Origin: Alphaproteobacteria bacterium
Lineage (GTDB): Bacteria; Pseudomonadota; Alphaproteobacteria; UBA828
DNA: 64,000 nt
Direction of reading: 5' to 3'
Assembly (NCBI GenBank): GCA_022826665.1
Contig: JAJDUK010000063.1
Location: 186,001-250,000 of the forward strand
Shown here: one piece after another, positions 8,190 to 21,220 of the stretch
Layout of the letters: every line of letters begins with the position of its first letter
Position numbering within the stretch: position 1 is the stretch's first letter
Translations under genes and position numbers: made by a program
The notes under the pieces: model-generated
The model's database searches: none
Told to the model about the DNA's origin: nothing
What the model saw: the letters and a program-made list of their open reading frames with translations, nothing else

Positions 8190-9014
8190 ATGCCGGAATT
8201 GCCCGAGGTCGAAACCGTGCGCCGCGGACTCGCCGCGCGCATTACCGGCCGGCGCATTACCCATGTCACGGTGCGCCGCGGCGACCTCCGCCGGCCGCTC
8301 CCGCCGGACATGGGGCAAGTGCTGACGGGCCGGGCGGTGCAGGGCTTCGGGCGGCGCGGCAAGTACCTGCTGGTGCACCTCGACGGCAGCCAGGTGCTGA
8401 TCGTTCACCTCGGCATGTCGGGGCGCCTCTTCGTCGACGCGGCGCCGAGCGGCGCCGCGCACGAGCACGTCGTCCTTCACTTCGATGACGGCGCAGTGCT
8501 GAGCTACGTCGACCACCGACGTTTCGGCCTGATGGAGCTCGCCGAAGACGCGCGGCTCGATGAGCATGAATTGCTTTGCGCCATGGGCCCCGAGCCGCTG
8601 GGCGCGGATTTCGACGGGCCGGCGCTGGCCGCGCGGCTCAAGGGCAAGGACACGCCGATCAAAGCCGCGCTGCTCGACCAGCGCGTGGTCGCGGGCCTCG
8701 GCAACATCTATGTGTGCGAGGCGCTCTACTATGCGGGACTGAGCCCGAGGCGCCGCGCGGGCTCGGTGCAAGGCGGGCGGGCGGGCCGGCTCGCCGCCGC
8801 GATCAAGGACGTGCTGGAGGCAGCCATCGCGGCCGGCGGATCATCGCTGCGGGACTACGTGCAGGCATCGGGCGAGCTCGGCTATTTTCAGCATCGCTTT
8901 GCGGTGTACGACCGGGCGGGTGAGCCCTGCCCCGGCTGCGATTGTGGGGCCGCGGTGCGCCGTATCGTGCAAAGCAACCGCTCGACATTCTATTGCGCAA
9001 AACGCCAACGGTGA
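8190..9014 (+). CDS. mutM: Formamidopyrimidine-DNA glycosylase
   Basis: The 274-residue base-excision repair glycosylase/AP lyase removes 8-oxoguanine and formamidopyrimidines. The N-terminal [14 protein letters not shown] supplies the catalytic Pro2 and Glu3, which fixes the start at 8190. The beta-strand Lys (GKYLLVHL), the helix-two-turn-helix ([17 protein letters not shown]) and the C-terminal zinc-finger region are present. The finger is odd: after CPGC the last pair reads YCAKRQR, where the family has C-x2-C, so the fourth zinc ligand appears to be Arg. A CDC triplet just after the first pair adds one unusual Cys. The enoyl-CoA hydratase gene follows, as is common in alphaproteobacteria. 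Confidence 0.93.
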   Translation: MPELPEVETVRRGLAARITGRRITHVTVRRGDLRRPLPPDMGQVLTGRAVQGFGRRGKYLLVHLDGSQVLIVHLGMSGRLFVDAAPSGAAHEHVVLHFDDGAVLSYVDHRRFGLMELAEDARLDEHELLCAMGPEPLGADFDGPALAARLKGKDTPIKAALLDQRVVAGLGNIYVCEALYYAGLSPRRRAGSVQGGRAGRLAAAIKDVLEAAIAAGGSSLRDYVQASGELGYFQHRFAVYDRAGEPCPGCDCGAAVRRIVQSNRSTFYCAKRQR

Positions 9015-9106
9015 GTAATGAGGCGGCCGGACGCCCCTCGCGGCGCCCGTCCGGCAGCAGCCCGCCCGACAAGAACGCGGGCCCCGGCCCCCTGAGGGAG
9101 AACACG

Positions 9107-9880
9107 ATGGCCTATGAACACATCACCGTCGACCGGCGCGGCCGGGTCGGCCTGATTACGCTGAACCGGCCCAAGGCGCTGAACGCGCTGAACGGCGCGC
9201 TGATCGGCGAGCTCAACGCCGTGCTCGACAGCTTCGAGGCGGAGGAAGAAATCGGCGCCGTCGTCGTCACCGGCAACGAGAAGGCCTTCGCAGCCGGTGC
9301 CGACATCGGCGAGATGCGCAGGCTGAACTTCGTCGATGCCTACGGCAGCGACTTCATCGCCGCCTGGAATCGCATCACCGCCTTCCGCAAGCCGGTGATC
9401 GCGGCGGTCGCGGGCTATGCTTTGGGCGGCGGCTGCGAGCTTGCGATGATGTGCGACATCGTGATCGCCGCGGACAACGCGAGATTCGGCCAGCCGGAGA
9501 TCAAGCTCGGCACCATTCCCGGCGCCGGCGGCACCCAGCGGCTCACGCGCGCGGTCGGCAAGTCGAAGGCGATGGAAATGATCCTGACCGGGCGCATGAT
9601 GAATGCCGAGGAGGCCGAACGCAGCGGGCTCGCGAGCCGGGTCGTTCCGGTCGCCGACGTGGTGGACGAAGCGGTCGCTGTCGCCGAGCAGATCGCGCAC
9701 TTCTCGGCGCCCACTGTCGCGCTCGCCAAGGCAAGCGTGAACCGTGCCTTCGAGACCACGCTCACGGAAGGCGTGCTCTACGAGCGGGCGGTCTTCTACG
9801 CGAGCTTCGCGACCGAGGACCAGAAGGAAGGGATGGACGCCTTCATCGAGAAGCGCGAGCCCGCCTTCAACAACCGCTAG
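9107..9880 (+). CDS. Enoyl-CoA hydratase (crotonase family)
   Basis: The 257-residue crotonase-fold enzyme is predicted to hydrate trans-2-enoyl-CoA in fatty-acid beta-oxidation. It has the oxyanion-hole segments [12 protein letters not shown] and [17 protein letters not shown], and both catalytic glutamates: one in GGGCELAMM and one in [20 protein letters not shown]. The start at 9107 has GAGGGAG eight bases upstream. The conserved order mutM, enoyl-CoA hydratase, rpsT, dnaA is interrupted here by the NYN gene that follows. Confidence 0.93.
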   Translation: MAYEHITVDRRGRVGLITLNRPKALNALNGALIGELNAVLDSFEAEEEIGAVVVTGNEKAFAAGADIGEMRRLNFVDAYGSDFIAAWNRITAFRKPVIAAVAGYALGGGCELAMMCDIVIAADNARFGQPEIKLGTIPGAGGTQRLTRAVGKSKAMEMILTGRMMNAEEAERSGLASRVVPVADVVDEAVAVAEQIAHFSAPTVALAKASVNRAFETTLTEGVLYERAVFYASFATEDQKEGMDAFIEKREPAFNNR

Positions 9881-9934
9881 GGGTGCCCGCATCATCTGTT
9901 CAGGACGTGGGCCCGCTCAAGTCCGGAGGGCGAC

Positions 9935-10561
9935 ATGGATCGCGTCTTCGTTTACTGGGACAACTCAAATATCTTTCTTGAAGCCCAGCGCTTGGCCGCA
10001 GAGCGCGAATTGGGGCCTGCGGCTCGTTACCGCGTACGAATCCATTTCGAGAATATGCTGCGCTTGGCACATGCCGATCGCCCCATGCAGAGGGCGCTCG
10101 CAGCCGGCTCTGTGCCCCCGGAGATGCGTCAGCTATGGAATCGCATGGAGGCCAGTGGTGTAGAAGTTTTCTTGTTCGACCGCGGCGATCCCGGCCGTGG
10201 GGAACAGGAAATGCCGGACCGCGTGCTACAGTTGCGGATGTTGGAAGACGCTCTGGACTTCAACGGTGACCCGGGAGTTGCTGTGCTGCTCACTGGAGAC
10301 GGCGCTGGTTATCTCGACGGCGCGGGCTTTCATAGTGCGTTGGAACGGATGCACCACCGCGGCTGGCGAGTAGAAATTCTGTCCTGGGCTCACGCCACCA
10401 ATCAACGAATGCGCAGATGGGCGGAGGAGAACGGCGTATTCGTTCCTTTGGACGATTTCTACGAGGCGGTTACGTTTGTGGAACCCTCGCGACCAGGTTT
10501 CGAGTTAGCTCCTCCACGCGATGCGGCTCCGCTCGATCTGTCCGGCCGACCTGTCGCCTGA
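9935..10561 (+). CDS. NYN-domain (PIN-like) putative ribonuclease
   Basis: The 208-residue protein resembles NYN/DUF88 (LabA-like) PIN-fold nucleases. An acidic-Asn start VYWDNSNIFLEAQ (D9, N10, N12) is followed by an acidic helix PDRVLQLRMLEDALD (E104/D105) and the LLTGDGAGYL strand with D122, then WRVEILSWAHATNQRMRRWA and a late hydrophobic strand. These are the expected metal-binding positions of the family, whose members act on RNA; the target is unknown. Base composition is lower in GC than the flanking genes (row 9961-10020 has 34 G+C of 60). It interrupts the otherwise common hydratase-rpsT neighbourhood, which suggests acquisition. Confidence 0.75.
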   Translation: MDRVFVYWDNSNIFLEAQRLAAERELGPAARYRVRIHFENMLRLAHADRPMQRALAAGSVPPEMRQLWNRMEASGVEVFLFDRGDPGRGEQEMPDRVLQLRMLEDALDFNGDPGVAVLLTGDGAGYLDGAGFHSALERMHHRGWRVEILSWAHATNQRMRRWAEENGVFVPLDDFYEAVTFVEPSRPGFELAPPRDAAPLDLSGRPVA

Positions 10562-10667
10562 TACGCCCCTATTGTTACTGGGAACGGCCGGTGCCGGGGC
10601 GATGGTGCCGTTGACCGGGGCGGCCGGCGTGGTATAAGGCCGCGCGACCATAGGAAAGACCTTCGCC

Positions 10668-10937
10668 ATGGCCCATTCGCGCCAGGCCCGCAAGCGGGTT
10701 CGGCAGAACAAGCGTCGCGTCGCGGTCAACCGCGCGCGGATTTCACGCATCCGCACCTTCATCCGCCGGGTGGAGGAAGCCATCGCGAGCGGCGACAAGC
10801 GCCAGGCGGAGGAGGCATTGCGCGCGGCCCAGCCCGAGATCATGCGCGGCGCGCAAAAGGCGGTGCTGCATCGTCGGACCGCGGCCCGCCGGGTCTCGCT
10901 GCTCGCACGCCGCGTGGGCGCGCTCTCCGACAGCTAG
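10668..10937 (+). CDS. rpsT: 30S ribosomal protein S20
   Basis: The 89-residue basic protein has the S20 pattern: N-terminal [16 protein letters not shown], a central [19 protein letters not shown] and a C-terminal [20 protein letters not shown] helix. S20 is a primary 16S rRNA-binding protein of the small subunit. It lies upstream of dnaA on the same strand, separated by 529 bases. A GTATAAG at 10631-10637 could belong to its promoter. Confidence 0.97.
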   Translation: MAHSRQARKRVRQNKRRVAVNRARISRIRTFIRRVEEAIASGDKRQAEEALRAAQPEIMRGAQKAVLHRRTAARRVSLLARRVGALSDS

Positions 10938-11466
10938 GCCCGATCGCGCCGCAGCAGCGGCGGCTCTCATTTTCGCTCTCGGCGGGACCGCTCGTCCGTC
11001 CATTGGTTCGGCCATGCCGGCGCCGCGAAACATGCCGTCCGAATTCCGGTTATGCCGCCAACCGATTGGCTGCCTGCCTTCACTCACATAGCCAAGATTG
11101 CGACGGAAATGTGACACGCAGATTTTGCGACGGTTCCGCTTTCGGACCCGTTGCAAGCCTCGATTCCGCGCTTTAGCCTAAGCGTCACATGCCGCCCGGA
11201 GGAGGCGCCGGCGGTATGTAAAGCAAGAATCACTGACGTTAACAACGGCGAGGCAGGCATAGCCTGTCCGGGAAGGGAGACCCACCGCCGCACCGAAAGG
11301 CGCGACGCAATGCAAGAACAGACATGGGATCAAACAGGTCTAAAAATAGAACATATCGCTTATGTCATGGCGATAGCCAGGGTTGTGATATCCGCTTCGA
11401 GATTGCCTGCCGCCGCGACGTGTCGTGTTGGCAGGGGTTCCGTCACCTGCTGAGGGAGTGCCGGCC
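10938..11466. other. Long intergenic region between rpsT and dnaA
   Basis: This is 529 bases without a supported gene. It carries two GANTC sites (11162-11166, 11227-11231), the recognition sequence of CcrM-type methylases that influence dnaA promoters in some alphaproteobacteria. An AT-rich patch lies at about 11337-11390. I searched by eye for TTATNCACA-type DnaA boxes on both strands and found none, so this is not a convincing origin. It most likely holds the dnaA promoter and leader. Confidence 0.5.
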
Positions 11467-12879
11467 ATGAACGACTGCTCTCCCTCGCCGGCCCGTGACG
11501 CGCATGACGCCTGGGACCGGATCCGGGCAAGGCTGCGCGCAGAATTGGGCGAGGCCACCTTCGCGAGCTGGCTGGCGCCACTCACCTTGGTCGACGTCGA
11601 CGGCGAGGAGGTCACCCTCGGCGTTGCCACCCGGTTCCTGCGCGACTGGATCGAATCTCACTATGCGGATCGCATCGCGGCGCTTTGGGCCGATCATCGG
11701 CAAGGCATCCAGGACACCCGCATCGTCATTCATGATGGCCTGCCGCCGGCTGCGGACGGCGAACCGCCTGCCGACGGCGAGCGGCTGCAGTTGCGGCGCG
11801 ACGGCGCTCTGGGCCTGCGCGCGCACGACGAACGGCTGGATGGCCTCGGCTCGCCGCTCAACAACCGCCTCACCTTCCGAGAATTCGTGGTCGGCGAAAG
11901 CAACGAGCTCGCCCATGCCGCCGCGCAGCAGGTCGCCGGCGTCGACCATCTTCCGTTCAACCCGCTCTACCTTTATGGCGGTGTCGGGCACGGCAAGACC
12001 CACCTTCTGCACGCCATCGCGTGGTGCATTCGCGGCCGGGAGCCATCCCGGCGCGTCCTCTACCTCTCTGCCGAAAGGTTCATGTATCGGTTCGTCCAGG
12101 CGATCCGGCAGAAGGACACGGTGGCGTTCAAGGAGCGGCTGCGCTCCGCCGACGTGCTGTTGATCGACGACATCCAGTTCATCTGCGACAAGGACAGCAC
12201 GCAGGAGGAATTTCTCCACACACTCAATGCGTTGCTCGACCATCGCTGCCAAGTGGTGGTCTCCGCCGACCGCGCGCCCTCCCGGCTAGACGGGATGGAG
12301 GAGCGGCTCAAGTCCCGTCTGGCAGGCGGCCTTGCGGTCGACATCCTGCCGGCCAATTACGAGCTCCGCCTCGGCATCCTGCGGGAAAAGGCAAGGCCGC
12401 TCGGCATCGCCGACGCGCCGCGCGAGGTGATGGAGTTCCTGGCCCGGAACATCACCTCCAACGTACGCGAGCTGGAGATGGCGCTCCACAGCATTGCCGC
12501 CCATGCCGCGCTGCTCGGCGGCGCGATTACGCTGCCGACGACCCAGTGGGTGCTGCGGGACGTGCTCGTTGCGAAGGAACAGAAGATCACCATCGAGGAT
12601 ATCCAGCAGCGGGTCGCCGCGCACTACAACATCAAGCCGGCGGAGCTCTCCTCCAACCGGCGCTCGCAGGCGGTGGTGAGGCCGCGCCACGTGGCGATGT
12701 ATCTTGCCAAGCAGCTCACGTCCCGCTCGCTACCGGAGATCGGCCGCAAGTTCGGCAAGCGCGACCACACCACGGTTCTCTACGCGATCCGCCGCATCGA
12801 GGACCTGCGGCCCAAGGACCCCGCTCTCGACGAAGACGTGGAGCACCTCCGGCGGAGCCTCGAAGAACCGGACCGCTGA
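11467..12879 (+). CDS. dnaA: Chromosomal replication initiator DnaA
   Basis: The 470-residue initiator is an AAA+ ATPase that binds and unwinds oriC. Domain I (about 10-85) contains [17 protein letters not shown]. The AAA+ core has Walker [14 protein letters not shown] and Walker [12 protein letters not shown]. Domain IV ends with the DnaA signature [26 protein letters not shown] start at ATG 11467 because domain I begins directly after it; an in-frame TTG at 11425 is less likely. The stop is followed by a 142-base gap with a candidate promoter before dnaN. Confidence 0.97.
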   Translation: MNDCSPSPARDAHDAWDRIRARLRAELGEATFASWLAPLTLVDVDGEEVTLGVATRFLRDWIESHYADRIAALWADHRQGIQDTRIVIHDGLPPAADGEPPADGERLQLRRDGALGLRAHDERLDGLGSPLNNRLTFREFVVGESNELAHAAAQQVAGVDHLPFNPLYLYGGVGHGKTHLLHAIAWCIRGREPSRRVLYLSAERFMYRFVQAIRQKDTVAFKERLRSADVLLIDDIQFICDKDSTQEEFLHTLNALLDHRCQVVVSADRAPSRLDGMEERLKSRLAGGLAVDILPANYELRLGILREKARPLGIADAPREVMEFLARNITSNVRELEMALHSIAAHAALLGGAITLPTTQWVLRDVLVAKEQKITIEDIQQRVAAHYNIKPAELSSNRRSQAVVRPRHVAMYLAKQLTSRSLPEIGRKFGKRDHTTVLYAIRRIEDLRPKDPALDEDVEHLRRSLEEPDR

Positions 12880-12952
12880 CAGCGAATACGTGGGAGGGTG
12901 CGCGGCAAGGGCTGGCGCACAACGCCCGCGCCCCAATAATTCGCCGGTAAGG

Positions 12953-12982
12953 CTGCGATTTCCGCCACTTCTCCGCTATAAT
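12953..12982 (+). promoter_or_regulatory. Candidate sigma70-type promoter for dnaN
   Basis: A perfect TATAAT lies at 12977-12982, with CTGCGA at 12953-12958 and an 18-base spacer. The site is 39 bases before the dnaN start. Two GANTC sites (12990-12994 and 13001-13005) lie between it and the start codon. Based on consensus match only. Confidence 0.45.
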
Positions 12983-13021
12983 AGGCCCTGATTCGGCGAC
13001 GATTCAGGGCCTCCCGCGAGC

Positions 13022-14149
13022 ATGAAACTCACGATCGAACGCTCCACGCTTTTGAGCTCTCTGGCGCACGTGCAAAGCGTCGTCGAACGGCGCAACACGA
13101 TCCCGATTCTTGCCAATGTGCGCATCGATGCGCAGGGGGGCGACCGCCTGCGACTCACCGCGACCGACATGGACCTTGCCGTCGTCGACGAGGCCGAGGC
13201 CACCGTCGAGCTGGAAGGCGCCGTGACCACGACCGCGCTCACCCTCTATGACATCGTCCGCAAGCTGCCGGACGGTGCGCAGGTCTCGATGGCTCTCGAC
13301 GGGAGCGATGGTGGGCAACTCGACGTGGTCTCGGGACGCTCGCGCTTCCGTCTCTCGTGCCTGCCCATCGCCGAGTTTCCGGTGATGGCCGACGACGATC
13401 TGCCGTATTCCTTCGAGCTGCCGCGGGATCACTTGCGGCGCCTGATCGACAAGACCCGCTTCGCCATCTCGACCGAGGAAACCCGCTACTATCTCAACGG
13501 CATCCACCTTCATAAGGCCGAGGACCAGGAGGGTATCACGCGGCTGCGCGCCGTTGCCACCGACGGCCACCGGCTCTCCTGCGCCGACGTGGCGCTGCCC
13601 GAGGGGGCGGCGGACCTGCCGGCCGTGATCGTGCCGCGCAAGACCGTGGCCGAAGTGCGCAAGCTGATCGATGATGGCGACGAGCCGGTTTCCGTCGCGC
13701 TGTCCGAGACCAGGATCCGCTTTGAAGCCGGCGATGCCCAGCTTACCTCCAAGCTGATAGACGGCTCGTTCCCGGACGACGAGCGGGTGATTCCGCGCGG
13801 CAACCAGAACGTGATGACTGTGGCCAGCGGCAGCTTCGCCGAGGCCGTGGACCGGGTTTCCTCGATCTCCACGGACCGCTCCCACGCAATCAAGCTCTCC
13901 ATCCGTTCGGGCGCGGTGACGCTCTCGGCCAACAGTCCCGACACGGGGACCGCGACCGAGGAGCTCGACGCCGACTATGGCGCCGAGCCGCTCGATATCG
14001 GCCTCAACGCGCGCTACGTGCTGGACGTCGCCAGTCAGATCGACAGCGATTCGATCCGATTCTTCTTCGGCGATGCCGGCTCACCGTCACTGGTACGGGA
14101 CACCGGCGATTCCGGCTCGCTCCACGTCATCATGCCGCTCCGAGTCTAG
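13022..14149 (+). CDS. dnaN: DNA polymerase III beta sliding clamp
   Basis: The 375-residue protein has the three-repeat clamp architecture. It starts MKLTIERSTLLSSLAHVQSV and continues with RNTIPILANV in domain 1, and ends in the family-typical SLHVIMPLRV. As a ring dimer it tethers polymerase III to DNA and recruits repair and regulatory proteins, including Hda for DnaA inactivation. It is contiguous with recF (no gap) and close to gyrB, the classical dnaN-recF-gyrB order. Confidence 0.97.
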   Translation: MKLTIERSTLLSSLAHVQSVVERRNTIPILANVRIDAQGGDRLRLTATDMDLAVVDEAEATVELEGAVTTTALTLYDIVRKLPDGAQVSMALDGSDGGQLDVVSGRSRFRLSCLPIAEFPVMADDDLPYSFELPRDHLRRLIDKTRFAISTEETRYYLNGIHLHKAEDQEGITRLRAVATDGHRLSCADVALPEGAADLPAVIVPRKTVAEVRKLIDDGDEPVSVALSETRIRFEAGDAQLTSKLIDGSFPDDERVIPRGNQNVMTVASGSFAEAVDRVSSISTDRSHAIKLSIRSGAVTLSANSPDTGTATEELDADYGAEPLDIGLNARYVLDVASQIDSDSIRFFFGDAGSPSLVRDTGDSGSLHVIMPLRV

Positions 14150-17796
<3,647 letters not shown>

Positions 17797-17814
17797 CCCT
17801 CTCCCCGACGGCTG

Positions 17815-19779
17815 ATGGCATCACGCCGCCGCACGCCGCCGCCGAAGCGGCCTCGCAAGCCGGCAAAGAAGCCCGCGCAGGCGCGCGCCAAGCCCAGCGG
17901 CGCCAAGGACAAGGCGGCTCCCAAAAAGCCGAAAGTAGCGCCGAAAACGCCCAGGGCGGCGCCCAAGAAACCGAAATCGGGCGGCACGAAAGCCCGCCGG
18001 CCGGCTAAGCCCCCACGCCGGCGGCTCGGCTGGCGCATCGCCAAGTGGAGCGCCGTCTTCGTCCTCTGGCTGATCGTGCTGGGCGCCGCTTTCGTCGGCT
18101 ACTACGCCCATGACCTGCCCGATACCGAGCACCTCACTGGGCCCGAGACCCCGCTCTCGATCACCGTGCTGGCGGCGGACGGCTCCGAGGTTGCCACGGT
18201 GGGCGAGATGTGGGGCGAGCTGGTGCCGGTCCAGGAGATGGCGCCGGTGCTGCCCCAGGCGGTCCTCGCGATCGAGGACCGCCGCTTCTACACCCACGGC
18301 GGCATCGACGCCTTCGGCGTGATCCGCGCGGCCTGGCAGAACGCGGTAGAGGGGCGCGTGGTGGCCGGCGGCAGCACGATCTCTCAACAGGTGGCGAAAC
18401 TGGTGTTCCTCTCGCCCGAGCGCACCGTCAGGCGCAAGATTCAGGAGGCGATGCTCGCCTTCTGGCTGGAGCGCGAATTCACCAAGGAAGAAATCCTCAC
18501 GATCTACCTCAACCGCGCCTATTTCGGCGCCGGCGCCTACGGCGTGGACGCGGCGGCCAGGCGCTATTTCGGCCGCTCGGCGCGCGATGTCGACCTGGCG
18601 CAGGCCGCCATGATCGCGGGCCTGCTGAAGGCGCCGTCGCGCTACAGCCCTGCCAACGACCTCGCGCTGGCGCGCAGGCGTGCCGGTGTCGTCGTCGATG
18701 CAATGGTGGATGCCGACTTCCTTAGAGAGAACGAAGGGGAAGCGGCCCGCGCACGCGTGAAGGCCCTCGCCGTGACCCCGCGTAGCGGCCCATCCGCCGG
18801 CTACTTCGTCGATTGGGTGCGCGAGCAGGTGCCGGGCTATGTCGGGCGCGACCACGGGGCGCTCCGGGTGTTCACGACCCTCGATCCCGCACGCCAGCGG
18901 ACGGCGCAGGCTGCGCTTGCCGAGACGCTGGCCGCCGCCGGGAAGAGCCGGAAGATCGAGCAAGGCGCCCTGGTCGCGCTGGATGAGAGCGGCGCGGTGC
19001 GCGCCATGGTGGGCGGCCGCGACCACGCCAGGAGCGTGTTCAACCGGGCGACGCAGGCCAGGCGCCAGCCGGGCTCGGCCTTCAAGACCGTGGTCTATCT
19101 CGCCGCTATCGAGGCGGGGCTCGCGCCCGACGACAGGGTCGAGGACGCGCCCATCACCATCGGCGGCTGGTCGCCCCGCAACTACGACGACCAATACCGG
19201 GGCCCGGTGACGGTGCGGGAGGGTTTTGCGCGCTCGATCAACACGGTAGCGGTGAGGGTGGGACTCAAGGCAGGTGTGAAACGCATCCGGGAGACCGCGC
19301 GCAGGCTCGGTATCGAGAGCACGCTCCCCGCCGATGCGAGCATCGCGCTCGGCACCGGCGAGGTGACGCTGCTGGAACTGACCTCGGCCTATGCGGCGCT
19401 CGCCAACGGCGGTGCGCGGGTGCTGCCCCACGGCATCGCGGAGATCCGCAACCGCGCCGGCGACGTGCTCTACAGCCGAGCAGGTTCCGGCGCTGGCCGG
19501 GCGGCGGAGGGTCCGGCCGTGGCCGCGATGCGCGACCTGCTCGGCACCACCGTCGCCGGGGGTACCGGCCGCGCCGCCCGGCTGCCGGAGGGCCTGGGCC
19601 CGGCCTACGGCAAGACCGGCACCAGCCAGAAGTTCCGCGATGCGTGGTTCGTCGGCTGGGCCGGGGGCCTCGTGGCCGGGGTCTGGCTCGGCAACGATGA
19701 CGGCAGCCCGATGGACGAGGTGACCGGCGGCAGCTATCCGGCCGAAACTTGGCGCCGCTTCATGGTGGATGCGCTTTGA
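17815..19779 (+). CDS. Class A penicillin-binding protein (bifunctional transglycosylase/transpeptidase)
   Basis: The 654-residue peptidoglycan synthase has an N-terminal Lys/Pro/Ala-rich cytoplasmic tail (1-70) and one membrane helix (about 74-97). The GT51 glycosyltransferase domain contains EDRRFYTHGGID (catalytic E154) and GGSTISQQVAK. The transpeptidase domain has S421-x2-K424 (RQPGSAFKT), S474-I-N476 and K600-T-G602. All catalytic motifs are intact. The overall layout is like PBP1A/2a-type proteins but shorter, with no obvious C-terminal accessory domain. It follows gyrB by 18 bases, and a dispersed repeat lies just downstream. Confidence 0.93.
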   Translation: MASRRRTPPPKRPRKPAKKPAQARAKPSGAKDKAAPKKPKVAPKTPRAAPKKPKSGGTKARRPAKPPRRRLGWRIAKWSAVFVLWLIVLGAAFVGYYAHDLPDTEHLTGPETPLSITVLAADGSEVATVGEMWGELVPVQEMAPVLPQAVLAIEDRRFYTHGGIDAFGVIRAAWQNAVEGRVVAGGSTISQQVAKLVFLSPERTVRRKIQEAMLAFWLEREFTKEEILTIYLNRAYFGAGAYGVDAAARRYFGRSARDVDLAQAAMIAGLLKAPSRYSPANDLALARRRAGVVVDAMVDADFLRENEGEAARARVKALAVTPRSGPSAGYFVDWVREQVPGYVGRDHGALRVFTTLDPARQRTAQAALAETLAAAGKSRKIEQGALVALDESGAVRAMVGGRDHARSVFNRATQARRQPGSAFKTVVYLAAIEAGLAPDDRVEDAPITIGGWSPRNYDDQYRGPVTVREGFARSINTVAVRVGLKAGVKRIRETARRLGIESTLPADASIALGTGEVTLLELTSAYAALANGGARVLPHGIAEIRNRAGDVLYSRAGSGAGRAAEGPAVAAMRDLLGTTVAGGTGRAARLPEGLGPAYGKTGTSQKFRDAWFVGWAGGLVAGVWLGNDDGSPMDEVTGGSYPAETWRRFMVDAL

Positions 19780-19788
19780 CAGTCTTTT

Positions 19789-19908
19789 TTCGCTCACGGC
19801 AGCCGGCCGTCGCGCGAGTCCGCGCGCCTATGGGCGCGATGGCGCCGCATTCGCGGCGGGCCGCGGTCGCGGCCTGTCGCGAGCCCGTCACGGACGGGCT
19901 CGCTCCAA
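19789..19908. repeat. Dispersed intergenic repeat, copy 2
   Basis: Between the convergent penicillin-binding protein and cobB genes. Starts TTCGCTCACGGCAGCCGGCC and is nearly identical to copy 1 for about 60 bases. The terminal hairpin is GCGAGCCCGTC (19879-19889) with GACGGGCTCGC (19893-19903) around ACG. Relative to copies 1 and 3 the stem changes at two positions, both compensated on the opposite arm. Confidence 0.85.
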
Positions 19909-19912
19909 TCAC

Positions 19913-21214
19913 TCAAGCCCGGTCGATCAGGTGGATGAAGGAGCCCGAGACCGTTCCCACGCTCATGCCGGCGTGGCCGAGCCGCGCGCCGACCGCATCG
20001 CGAGCCTCGAATAGCGGCCGGTCCGCCTCTTGGGAGACCACGCGGCAATAGTGGAACTCGTGGCCGCGAAAGCTTGTCCCAGACGCGCCGAGGGGGCCCG
20101 TAGAGGCCAGGCGCGCGTGGCGATAGCCGAGCGAAAGGCGGCGCTCGCGAAAGCTGGTCTCCAGCGGCAACAGCCCGGCCATGGCGTGGCGCCGGCCGTC
20201 GGCGTCGGTGAGGCCCTGGCCCAGCACCATGTAGCCCCCGCATTCGCCGAACACGACCGCACCGCGCGCTGCCGCAACCCGTATCCCGTCGAGACAGCGC
20301 GCCGCACCGGCGATGCGCCCCGCGTGCAGCTCCGGATAGCCGCCTGGCAGGTAGACCGCGTCGGCGTCTGGATCGGGCGCCTCGTCCGCGAGCGGCGAGA
20401 AGGGCACGACCGCTGCGCCGGCAGCCCGCCAGTCCTCCATCAGCGCGTCGTAGCAGAAGCCGAAGGCCGTATCGCGGGCCACCGCAATCCGTTGGCCCAA
20501 GGGCGGGATCGCCGCACCCGGCGTCGTCTCGGAGTCGATCCCGAGCGGGCGTGCCAAGGCCGCCAGTGCGCCGGTATCCACCGCGCGGGCGACGACCGAC
20601 ACCGCCTCGTCCAGCCAGTGCCGGCCTCCCTCGCAGGCTTGCACCAGGCCGAGGTGGCGCGAGGGCAGGCTCAGTGCCTCGTCTCGCGGCACGGCGCCGA
20701 GAACCGCGATCGAGCGGGCGTCGAGGGCATCCCGCAGCAACCGCTCGTGCGCCGCACTCGCCACCCGGTTGAGGATGACGCCGGAGACCGTCACGTCCGC
20801 GCGGTGACCCGAAAAACCTTCCGCGAGCGCCGCCACCGAGGCGCCCTGCCCGCGGACGTCCACCACCAGCACCACGGGCTGGCCCAGCCGGGCCGCGAGG
20901 TCGGCGGTGGAGCCGGTACCGTCGCGGGCGCCGTCGAAGAGGCCCATCGCGCCCTCGCCGATGACGAGGTCGGCGTCTGCGCAGAGCGTCGCAACCCGGC
21001 GCGCCAGGGTCTCCGGCCGCATCCCCCAGGGGTCGAGATTGACGCAGTCGAGGCCGGTGGCGAGCCGGTGATAGCCGGGGTCGATGTAGTCAGGGCCTGC
21101 CTTGAAGGCGCGGACGGCACGGCCGCTTTCGCGAAAATGCGCCAGGAGGCCCGCGCACAGCACGGTCTTGCCGCTGCCCGACGCCGGCGCGGCGAGGATG
21201 ACGCCCGAGGCCAC
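19913..21214 (-). CDS. cobB: Cobyrinic acid a,c-diamide synthase
   Basis: The 433-residue protein amidates the a and c side chains of (cob)yrinate using glutamine and ATP (CobB/CbiA). The N-terminal dethiobiotin-synthetase-like fold has the P-loop ILAAPASGSGKTVLCAGLL and FKAGPDYIDPGYH. The C-terminal glutaminase-like domain has the nucleophile segment VVFGECGGYMVLGQ and a late His in FRGHEFHY. It is the last of a minus-strand run cobA, SCO, cobB, with only 6 bases between the SCO stop and this start. Confidence 0.95.
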   Translation of the reverse strand: MASGVILAAPASGSGKTVLCAGLLAHFRESGRAVRAFKAGPDYIDPGYHRLATGLDCVNLDPWGMRPETLARRVATLCADADLVIGEGAMGLFDGARDGTGSTADLAARLGQPVVLVVDVRGQGASVAALAEGFSGHRADVTVSGVILNRVASAAHERLLRDALDARSIAVLGAVPRDEALSLPSRHLGLVQACEGGRHWLDEAVSVVARAVDTGALAALARPLGIDSETTPGAAIPPLGQRIAVARDTAFGFCYDALMEDWRAAGAAVVPFSPLADEAPDPDADAVYLPGGYPELHAGRIAGAARCLDGIRVAAARGAVVFGECGGYMVLGQGLTDADGRRHAMAGLLPLETSFRERRLSLGYRHARLASTGPLGASGTSFRGHEFHYCRVVSQEADRPLFEARDAVGARLGHAGMSVGTVSGSFIHLIDRA

Positions 21215-21220
21215 GGACGC

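Noticed and set aside
10938-11466. oriC
   Set aside because: No DnaA-box consensus on either strand by eye; AT-rich patch alone is not enough.
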